DNA of 64,000 nt from an uncultured Actinomycetes bacterium (GTDB lineage Bacteria; Actinomycetota; Actinomycetes; S36-B12; UBA10799). Where the stretch lies: NCBI GenBank assembly GCA_946803585.1, contig CAMPEQ010000008.1, positions 304,416 through 368,415 on the forward strand, in the 5' to 3' direction. Under the pieces are notes generated by a model that saw only the letters and a program-made list of their open reading frames with translations, made no database searches and was not told the origin of the DNA. Below, piece after piece: positions 57,919 through 64,000 of the stretch; position 1 is the stretch's first letter; each line of letters starts with the position of its first letter. A program made the translations under genes and the position numbers.

Positions 57919-59510
57919 TCGCTCGGGTCCTCGAGCCGGGGGAACAACCCGTCGCCCTTTGAGACCAACGACCCCGGAGGTAGCTCACCCCAGTGCCCAG
58001 CACTGGCAATCGTGTTTGATGCGATTGGGCCGAGGTGCGGATTCGCCCCAAGGCGACCCCAAAGCGCGCCCATTGCCTTAGGCATGACGGGGTTGTAGAG
58101 GATCGCGATTCCGCGCAGCGCCTCACACATCACATACAGCACCGTGCGAAGACGATCTGTGTTCTTTGGATCCTTCGCCAACTTCCACGGCTCCTGCTCG
58201 GTCACATACATATTGACCGCGTCGACGAACGACTTCATCGCCGCCAGCGCGCCGGAGAAGTCAAACCGCGTGATGGCCGCATCGGCGATCTCAACAGCCG
58301 CGACAAGCTGATCCTGTAACGCCAAGTCGGCGTTCGAATAGGGGCCTGGCTCCGGAAGAACGCCATCGAAGTACTTGCCGACCATGGCGGTCGCGCGTGA
58401 GCCGAGGTTACCTAGGCCATTGGCTAGTTCGGCGGTGTAGCGCGCGGATAGATCTTCCCAGGAGAACGCTCCGTCGTTGCCGAAGGAGATCGCCCGCAGG
58501 AAGTAGTAGCGGAACGCATCGGAGCCGAAGTGGTCGATGATTTGCTCGGGAGCAATTCCGGTGAGTTTACTCTTACTCATCTTCTCGCCACCAACGAGCA
58601 GCCAGCCGTGGGCGAACACATGTTTAGGCAACGGCAGATCTGCCGCCATCAGCATTGCGGGCCAGTAGACGGCATGGAATCGAAGAATGTCCTTGCCGAC
58701 CAGGTGGACGTTGGCCGGCCAGGTGGATGCGAACTTATCGGCTTCGGGGGTTCCCTCACGGGCTCCGTAGCCGATCGCGGTGATGTAGTTCAACAGCGCA
58801 TCGAACCAGACATAAACCACCTGCTCGGAATCCCACGGCAATGGGATTCCCCAGGTGACGTTCTTCACCGAGCGGGACATCGAGATATCGCGAAGTCCCT
58901 GTTTGATGAACGAGATGACCTCGTTGCGAGCGCTCTCCGGCTGGATTGCCTCTGGGTGCTTCTCGTAGTGCTCAAGAAGCCGATTAGTGAATGACTCGAG
59001 TTTGAAGAACCAGTTGCGTTCTTCCAGCATTTCTACCGGGCGGGAGTGAATCGGACACAGCTTCTCTTCCCCATCGCCGTCGAGTAGTTCACTTGGGAGC
59101 TTGAACTCCTCACAGCCCACGCAGTACGGCCCCTCGAAGTTCCCCTCGTAGATGTCGCCGTTGTCGCGAACTTTCTCCCAGAAGGCCTCGACGCCCTCTT
59201 TGTGGCGCCCGCTTGTCGTGCGGATGAAATCGTCTGTGGCCGCGTCAATGGTCCGCAGAACCGGCTTCCACTCGTTCTCAACGAGTTGGTCGACCCAGGC
59301 CTGCGGCTCCATATCGTTCTTCCGCGCGGTCCGCTCAACCTTCGTTCCATGTTCGTCGGTACCGGTGAGGTACCAAACGTCCTCACCGCGTTGACGGTGC
59401 CAGCGGGCCAGCACGTCACCAGCCACCGTCGTGTAGGCATGGCCGATGTGTGGGGAGTCGTTGACGTAATAGATCGGAGTGGTGACGTAGTAGGTCTTGG
59501 ACTCCGACAT
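57915..59510 (-). CDS. metG: Methionyl-tRNA synthetase
   Basis: Class I synthetase of 531 residues. ATG 59510 (MSESKTYYVTTPIYYVNDSP) is the start; the longer open frame to 59618 lies within the rsmI gene. Catalytic motifs HIGHAYTTVAGDV near 20 and KMSKSKLTGIAPEQI near 310 are intact. A zinc knuckle appears as CVGCEEFKLP and KLCPIHSRPV. There is no C-terminal EMAPII tRNA-binding domain, as expected for the shorter actinobacterial form. Adjacent genes tatD and rsmI complete the standard cluster. Confidence 0.96.
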   Translation of the reverse strand: MSESKTYYVTTPIYYVNDSPHIGHAYTTVAGDVLARWHRQRGEDVWYLTGTDEHGTKVERTARKNDMEPQAWVDQLVENEWKPVLRTIDAATDDFIRTTSGRHKEGVEAFWEKVRDNGDIYEGNFEGPYCVGCEEFKLPSELLDGDGEEKLCPIHSRPVEMLEERNWFFKLESFTNRLLEHYEKHPEAIQPESARNEVISFIKQGLRDISMSRSVKNVTWGIPLPWDSEQVVYVWFDALLNYITAIGYGAREGTPEADKFASTWPANVHLVGKDILRFHAVYWPAMLMAADLPLPKHVFAHGWLLVGGEKMSKSKLTGIAPEQIIDHFGSDAFRYYFLRAISFGNDGAFSWEDLSARYTAELANGLGNLGSRATAMVGKYFDGVLPEPGPYSNADLALQDQLVAAVEIADAAITRFDFSGALAAMKSFVDAVNMYVTEQEPWKLAKDPKNTDRLRTVLYVMCEALRGIAILYNPVMPKAMGALWGRLGANPHLGPIASNTIASAGHWGELPPGSLVSKGDGLFPRLEDPSE

Positions 59511-59520
59511 GTGACTGATC

Positions 59521-60369
59521 CTATTTGTTCGACTTGGCAGCGAGCACGGCGTCATACACCTGTCGCTTTGGACGAGCGGTCTGCTTGGCGACTGCCGAGA
59601 TGGCAGCTTTGCGGTCAATACCGTCTGCGATCAACTCCGCAACCCGCTGCGCGAGATCATCGTCAGACAGTTCCGGAGCAGTCTTTTGTGCTCCAGCTAC
59701 GACAATCGTAATCTCTCCACGCAATCCGTCTGCGGCCCATTGCGCCAAGGACGACAACTCGCCGGGTCGGACTTCCTCGTATGTCTTGGTCAGCTCCCGA
59801 CACACGACCGCTTGACGCTGCCCACCAAGGGCATCGGCCATCGCCGCCAAGGTGGCTGCGATGCGATGTGGTGCTTCGAAGAAGACCATCGTGCGGGGCT
59901 CGTCGGCTAGCGCGAGTAGGCGGCGTTGGCGTTCACCGGACTTGCGCGGCAGGAAGCCTTCGAAGGTGAACCTGTCTGAGGGCATTCCAGACACTGCCAG
60001 CGCAGTGGTGACCGCCGAGGGCCCCGGCACCACCGACACAGGCACCCCGGCAAGGCGACAGGCTTGCACGAGGCGGTAGCCCGGGTCACTAACCGAGGGC
60101 ATCCCCGCATCCGTCACCATCAGGACGAGCGATCCATCCGCAGCTGCTTGTGCGAGCTCGCCTGATTTTGCCTGTTCGACCGACTCAAAAAATGACACGA
60201 GCCTCGCCGAGTACGACACGCCCAAGTCACTGGCCAGGCGCCGGAATCTGCGAGTGTCTTCGGCGGCGATGATGTCCGCCTCGCCAATCAGGTCTCGCAA
60301 TCGAATGCTGGCATCGGCTGGATTTCCCAGCGGAGTCGCTGCGAGGATGACTTGCCCAGAACGACTCAC
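59521..60369 (-). CDS. rsmI: 16S rRNA (cytidine-2'-O)-methyltransferase RsmI
   Basis: SAM-dependent methyltransferase for C1402 of 16S rRNA. The tetrapyrrole-methylase fold is shown by VILAATPLGNPADASIRL at the start, AEDTRRFRRLASDLGV near 35, MVTDAGMPSVSDPG near 85 and VVPGPSAVTTALAVSG near 115. It uses GTG 60369. It is divergent from the O-mannosyltransferase, as in mycobacteria. Confidence 0.94.
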   Translation of the reverse strand: MSRSGQVILAATPLGNPADASIRLRDLIGEADIIAAEDTRRFRRLASDLGVSYSARLVSFFESVEQAKSGELAQAAADGSLVLMVTDAGMPSVSDPGYRLVQACRLAGVPVSVVPGPSAVTTALAVSGMPSDRFTFEGFLPRKSGERQRRLLALADEPRTMVFFEAPHRIAATLAAMADALGGQRQAVVCRELTKTYEEVRPGELSSLAQWAADGLRGEITIVVAGAQKTAPELSDDDLAQRVAELIADGIDRKAAISAVAKQTARPKRQVYDAVLAAKSNK

Positions 60370-60420
60370 GGGTCTAGTTCTAGCGCACTACAGCTCGTGA
60401 CACACCAGAAGATGCATACG

Positions 60421-62040
60421 ATGACCGACGTGAGCCAGGCCAGCACCATCGAACCGATCCGCGATCCCGCGGATCCCGACGACGTGATCGACTCCGCGCA
60501 AGCACAGGAATTACCTGCGCGCTCGTTGCGGGACCGGCTCGTACCGCCGATGCCGACTGGCTGGCTCCAAGGTTGGCTTGGTCCGCTGATCGTCACCGTG
60601 CTGGCAGCTATCTTGCGGCTGGTCGATCTAGCCCGACCCAACGCTGTCGTCTTCGATGAGACCTACTACGCCAAAGACGCCCTGAGCCTGCTGCTCTTTG
60701 GCTACGAACGCCAAACCGTTGACGAGCCCGACAAGATAATCCTCGACACCGGCGGCGACCCCGCTGGCCTGGCCAGTGTCTTCACCGATAGCTCCTCATT
60801 CGTCGTCCATCCACCATTAGGTAAATGGATGATCGCTAGCGGCGAGCAGGTCTTCGGGATGACTCCATTCGGCTGGCGGATCGCCACCGCAGTGATCGGA
60901 ATCCTCAGCGTTCTTCTGGTGGCCAGGATTGTTCGGCGGCTCACCCGCTCGAACCTGCTCGGAACCCTCGCCGGGCTATTCATGGCCCTCGACGGCTTGG
61001 CGATCGTCATGAGCCGGACCGCTCTACTGGACAACTTCCTGATGTTCTTCGTAGTCGTGGCGTTTGGGTGCCTCCTTATCGACCGCGACCGAACGCGGGC
61101 CAAGTTCGCCGACTTGGGTGAGACCACCTCCGCGATGGGTGCGCGCTTCCTTTGGCGTCCGTGGCGGCTGGCCGCTGGGCTTAGCCTCGGCCTTGCGTGC
61201 GGAGTGAAGTGGAGCGGTCTGTACTTCATCGTGGCATTCGGCCTGCTAACGGTTCTGTGGGATGTGGGCACCCGACGAGCTGTTGGCGTGACGATGCCGT
61301 GGCGCGCTAGCTTTGTTCAAGACGCGATTCCAGCCTTCGTCATGATTGTCGGGACAGCTCTCGTCGCCTACGTGGCCACGTGGACGGGTTGGTTCCTATC
61401 CGACGACGGCTGGAGTAGGAACTGGGCAAGTGAGCATCCGAGTGGTTTCAGTTGGATTCCAGATTCCCTACGCAGCCTGTGGCACTACCACCTCGAGGCC
61501 TGGAACTTCCACACCAATCTGGACTCCGACCATTCCTACGAGGCGAATGCCTGGGGTTGGCCGCTACAAGCCCGCCCAACATCGTTCTTCTACGAGTCTC
61601 CGACCGACGTGTGCGGGGCGGAGACCTGTTCACAGGAAGTCCTCGCGCTGGGAAATCCGATCATCTGGTGGGCTGGAACCATCGCTCTAGTCCATCAGCT
61701 TTGGCGCTGGGTTGGACGCCGCGACTGGCGATCTGGGGCTGTGCTCTGCGGGTTCGCAGCCGGTTGGGTGCCGTGGCTGTTCTTCGAGAATCGGACAATC
61801 TTCAGCTTCTATTCAATCGTCATGCTGCCATTTCTAATCATGGCGCTGGTACTGAGTCTGGGAGTGGTCCTTGGCCCAGCCGATGCGACGACCAATCGGC
61901 GGACGCGGGGCGCGGTTGCGGTAGGTGTCTTTGTGGTGATCGTTGTGATCACTAGTTGGTTCTTCTACCCAATCTGGGTCGGTGACCCGATTCCCTACTC
62001 GGACTGGAACCTACGTATGTGGTTCCCGAGTTGGGTCTAG
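60421..62040 (+). CDS. Polyprenol-phosphate-mannose:protein O-mannosyltransferase (Pmt)
   Basis: A GT39-family integral membrane enzyme that O-mannosylates secreted proteins. The first extracytoplasmic loop contains VVFDETYYAKDALSLLLFGYE with the Asp-Glu pair of the family, and a second conserved region is FVVHPPLGKWMIASGEQVFG. Around ten hydrophobic segments follow. ATG 60421 starts a 539-residue form; the frame is open further upstream into rsmI, so an ATG at 60412 is a second possibility. Its place next to rsmI and metG is conserved. Substrates may include the secreted lipoproteins encoded in this window (inference). Confidence 0.9.
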   Translation: MTDVSQASTIEPIRDPADPDDVIDSAQAQELPARSLRDRLVPPMPTGWLQGWLGPLIVTVLAAILRLVDLARPNAVVFDETYYAKDALSLLLFGYERQTVDEPDKIILDTGGDPAGLASVFTDSSSFVVHPPLGKWMIASGEQVFGMTPFGWRIATAVIGILSVLLVARIVRRLTRSNLLGTLAGLFMALDGLAIVMSRTALLDNFLMFFVVVAFGCLLIDRDRTRAKFADLGETTSAMGARFLWRPWRLAAGLSLGLACGVKWSGLYFIVAFGLLTVLWDVGTRRAVGVTMPWRASFVQDAIPAFVMIVGTALVAYVATWTGWFLSDDGWSRNWASEHPSGFSWIPDSLRSLWHYHLEAWNFHTNLDSDHSYEANAWGWPLQARPTSFFYESPTDVCGAETCSQEVLALGNPIIWWAGTIALVHQLWRWVGRRDWRSGAVLCGFAAGWVPWLFFENRTIFSFYSIVMLPFLIMALVLSLGVVLGPADATTNRRTRGAVAVGVFVVIVVITSWFFYPIWVGDPIPYSDWNLRMWFPSWV

Positions 62041-62080
62041 GTCCGACCGCGGTCTAGGTCGCGGCAAGTCCGGGACCTAG
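62037..62080. terminator. Convergent hairpin between pmt and the NiCoT gene
   Basis: CTAGGTCC and GGACCTAG pair across a loop that contains the palindrome GACCGCGGTC. The hairpin overlaps both stop codons and could end transcription from either side. There is no T-run on either side. Confidence 0.45.
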
Positions 62081-63198
62081 CTGGACTCCCCCTTGCGAAG
62101 ATTGGCTGACCACCGCTCTTCGACGTTTCCGACCTTGTAGCCAACGATCGCCACGATCCAGGTGATGACGAACAGGCCAACAATAATGAAGCCGATAGCT
62201 CCTAGATCCAGCCCGGCTATGAACCCCAGAAGTCCACCCTCGATCCCCAACTTGTCCGCTGCCACTGCCACCAGCTCGATCGTTCCGATCACAAGGGCAA
62301 TGAACACCGATAGGGCGGTAATCGTGATGTTGTAGTAGACCTTGCGCACCGGTTGGCTAAATGCCCAGCCGTAGGCGAAGTTCATAAAGCAGCCGTCGAT
62401 TGTGTCCAGCAGTGTCATACCGGCAGCGAAAAGTACCGGTAGGCACAGAATCGCGTACCACGGCAGGGCGAAGGCTGCGGCTCCTCCGGCGAGCACTAGC
62501 AGCGATACCTCGGTTGCGGTATCGAATCCCAGCCCAAACAGAATCCCGAGTGGATACATCTGCCACGGCTTCTTGACTGATTTAGTGACCTTGCCAAGGA
62601 ACCTGTTCATGAAGCCACGCTTGTTGAGGTGCTCCTCCAGCTCAGCCTCGGAGAACTCTCCGCTCTTCATACGGCGAAATACGCCGACGATTCGGCGAAG
62701 AATAACGAGGTTAATCAGTCCGATGAGCACCAGAAAGATACCGCTGACCATCGTCCCGATAAGGCCGAAGGTGGTCTGCAGCGTCGAACCGCCGTCTTCC
62801 ACCTGCCCGGCAAGAGCACGTACCCCGAAACTGAGAAGCAAACACAGCCCAAAGACCACCGACGAGTGCCCTAGAGAGAACCAGAAGCCGACCGAGACGG
62901 GTTTTTGGCCGTCCTCCATGAACTTGCGAGTGGTGTTGTCAATCGCAGCGATGTGGTCAGCATCAAACGCGTGGCGCATTCCCAGCATGTAGGCCGTGAG
63001 GCCAATGCCGATTCCGAGCGCCCCCGAGCTTCCCAGGCTCAGATCCTGTGGAGCAACGAACAGGATTAGAACGCCCCAGCCGACCACTGTCAGTAGCAGG
63101 ATCACGCTGGACATACCAGCGATGGAGATCCACTGCTCGCGACCCAGCTTGGTCGGGTCGCTTGGCGCTCGCGTAGTTGCGGACACAGGGCTAGTCAC
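62077..63198 (-). CDS. Nickel/cobalt transporter, NiCoT (HoxN/NixA) family
   Basis: Secondary transporter with eight predicted helices in 373 residues. The family signature GMRHAFDADHIAAIDNTTRK (the HX4DH helix that binds the metal) is present. Further motifs are FSLGHSSVVFGLCLLLSFGV and LGFDTATEVSLLVLAGGAAA. Nickel versus cobalt preference cannot be told from the sequence. The GTG start at 63198 has no Shine-Dalgarno and could be leaderless. A Nur-type box 22 bases upstream argues for nickel-responsive repression, hence nickel as the main substrate. Confidence 0.93.
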   Translation of the reverse strand: MTSPVSATTRAPSDPTKLGREQWISIAGMSSVILLLTVVGWGVLILFVAPQDLSLGSSGALGIGIGLTAYMLGMRHAFDADHIAAIDNTTRKFMEDGQKPVSVGFWFSLGHSSVVFGLCLLLSFGVRALAGQVEDGGSTLQTTFGLIGTMVSGIFLVLIGLINLVILRRIVGVFRRMKSGEFSEAELEEHLNKRGFMNRFLGKVTKSVKKPWQMYPLGILFGLGFDTATEVSLLVLAGGAAAFALPWYAILCLPVLFAAGMTLLDTIDGCFMNFAYGWAFSQPVRKVYYNITITALSVFIALVIGTIELVAVAADKLGIEGGLLGFIAGLDLGAIGFIIVGLFVITWIVAIVGYKVGNVEERWSANLRKGESS

Positions 63199-63219
63199 CG
63201 GCGCAATGGTAGTTGTCAG

Positions 63220-63236
63220 TTGCGAATCGTTTGCAA
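63220..63236. promoter_or_regulatory. Candidate Nur (nickel-responsive Fur-family repressor) box
   Basis: TTGCGA-ATCGT-TTGCAA matches the Streptomyces Nur consensus tTGCaa-N5-ttGCAA at 11 of 12 arm positions with the correct 5-base spacing. It lies 22-38 bases upstream of the NiCoT GTG. The secreted glycine-rich gene starts about 130 bases to the other side. The Nur gene itself is not in this window. Confidence 0.65.
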
Positions 63237-63364
63237 GTAGCGCCTCCCGGGGACTTTTGTTTGTCCGATTTCCTTGCCAACGGGCATCCTCAAAACACCT
63301 TTAGTAGCTTCGAAAAGATCCAGTCCAAGATTCGCAATCCCAGCTCTCACGAAAGGCTAACTCC

Positions 63365-64000
63365 GTGCGATTAACCTCCACTCCCACCATGCGGCGCATT
63401 ACCGCAGGCGCAGCGGGAACTGCATTGATGGCAGGCGCGATGGTCGCGCTCTCGCCGCTCAGTCCCGCAGTTGCTGCAGGAACATCGACCAGCTTCACCT
63501 ACACCGGAACTACCCAAACATTCAACGTCCCGACCGGAGTTCAAACCGTTGGCGTCACTGCAGACGGTGGCGCCGGAGCAAACGGAAACGATGGCGGTAA
63601 GGGCGGCCTTGGCGGGGTAACGGCGGCAACTATCGATCTAGGCGGTGCGACGAGCGTCGCAGTGAACGTCGGCGGCGCTGGCAGCGGCGAGACCGGTGGC
63701 TTCAACGGCGGCGGGAACGGCGGCAAGGGTGGTAAAGGTGCTGGCGGCGGAGGTGGCGGCGCTAGCGATATTCGCATCAGCGGAAACCGTGTCCTCGTAG
63801 CCCCAGGCGGTGGCGGCGGTGGCGGTGAAGGTGCCGGCAAAGGCGTCGGCGGCGTCGGCGGAGCCGGAACCCAGACCGGTGTCAACGGAACTGCAGGAGA
63901 AGACCAAGGAACCTCCGGCCATGGCGACGGTGGCAAAGCCGCCCAGAAAGCTGATGGCGGCGGCACCAACGGAACAAAGGGCTACGGCACCTTGACCCAC
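63365..64000 (+). CDS. Secreted glycine-rich protein with ALK-type glycine-rich domain, 3' end outside the window
   Basis: The frame starts at GTG 63365, with AAAGG 8 bases ahead, and is open to the window edge (212 residues seen). A twin-arginine-like start (MRRITAGAAGTALMAGAMVA) ends at AVAAG, a likely signal peptidase site. The mature part begins TSFTYTGTTQTFNVPTGVQT-VGV. It is followed by a segment close to the Gly_rich (ALK/LTK-type) domain: GGFNGGGNGGKGGKGAGGGG-GGASDIRISGNRVLVAPGGG, with Gly over 40%. This fold is seen in animal receptor kinases and in bacterial surface proteins. The C-terminus, where a cell-wall anchor might lie, is not visible. Confidence 0.85.
   Translation, partial: MRLTSTPTMRRITAGAAGTALMAGAMVALSPLSPAVAAGTSTSFTYTGTTQTFNVPTGVQTVGVTADGGAGANGNDGGKGGLGGVTAATIDLGGATSVAVNVGGAGSGETGGFNGGGNGGKGGKGAGGGGGGASDIRISGNRVLVAPGGGGGGGEGAGKGVGGVGGAGTQTGVNGTAGEDQGTSGHGDGGKAAQKADGGGTNGTKGYGTLTH

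Noticed and set aside
63541..63969. Proline-rich minus-strand open frame of 142 codons
   Set aside because: It is the antisense of the Gly-rich repeats of the secreted protein; poly-Pro is the expected artefact.

Overview
The window comes from an actinobacterium of moderate G+C. Gene order supports this: murB, aspC, tRNA-Trp, secE, nusG, rplKA, rplJL, rpoBC; glmU, prs, rplY, pth, mfd, mazG, eno, ftsB, DUF501, ppx; and metG, tatD, ksgA, ispE. So do a DUF222/13E12 HNH gene behind a TCGAAC-N4-GTTCGA LexA box, a protein O-mannosyltransferase beside rsmI, and an InhA-like FabI. The genus cannot be named from the sequence alone. The base composition is lower than in Streptomyces or Mycobacterium, which would fit an aquatic or low-GC actinobacterial lineage; that is an inference.

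Layout. 1-4081 (minus): a partial MoaB/MogA gene, modCBA and a HTH-TOBE protein for molybdate uptake and sensing, then a SufR-like winged-helix regulator with a Cys-x12-Cys-x2-His pattern. 4177-6947 (plus): two overlapping NarK-type nitrate/nitrite transporters, divergent from that regulator. 6953-9348 (minus): a radical SAM/SPASM enzyme overlapping a type-II-like sulfide:quinone oxidoreductase. 9592-10871: moaC and a second modA diverge around a perfect 9-bp inverted repeat. Together this block looks like support machinery for a molybdoenzyme, probably nitrate reductase, whose structural genes lie outside the window.

10963-25015 (minus): rpoC, rpoB, a DUF222-HNH nuclease gene wedged between rpoB and rplL, then rplL, rplJ with an L10-type leader, rplA, rplK, nusG with a very long acidic N-terminus, secE and tRNA-Trp. 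25264-29394: aspC (plus), then murB, two MaoC-type dehydratases (HadB- and HadA-like) and a FabG (minus). 29703-38392 (plus): a FasR-like regulator, fabD, fabH, acpP, fabF, a carboxyltransferase, fabG, fabI and an alpha/beta-hydrolase-fold gene, most of them translationally coupled. With the minus-strand hadAB and fabG this is a nearly complete type II fatty-acid synthase locus.

38403-53751: housekeeping genes, mostly minus: ppx, DUF501, ftsB, eno, a Tat-type lipoprotein with a dimethylformamidase-like domain, mazG, a SurA-N-like lipoprotein, mfd, a CysQ-like phosphatase, pth, rplY, prs, glmU and tRNA-Gln with a truncated tRNA-like copy behind it. An unrecognised 153-residue gene lies on the plus strand at 44809. 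53848-55191 (plus): a TetR regulator and ung. 55204-60369 (minus): ispE, ksgA, tatD, metG, rsmI. 60421-62040 (plus): the O-mannosyltransferase. 62077-63198 (minus): a NiCoT nickel/cobalt permease behind a sequence matching the Streptomyces Nur box. From 63365 (plus) a secreted glycine-rich protein with an ALK-type glycine-rich domain runs off the right edge.

The least ordinary items are: the SOS-box HNH gene inside the rplL-rpoB junction; the putative Fe-S regulator with paired NarK genes; the coupled SQR/radical-SAM pair; the perfect operator between moaC and modA2; the Nur box; the extracellular glycine-rich protein; and a probable non-ATG start for the FasR-like regulator. I found no CRISPR array, prophage or insertion sequence.
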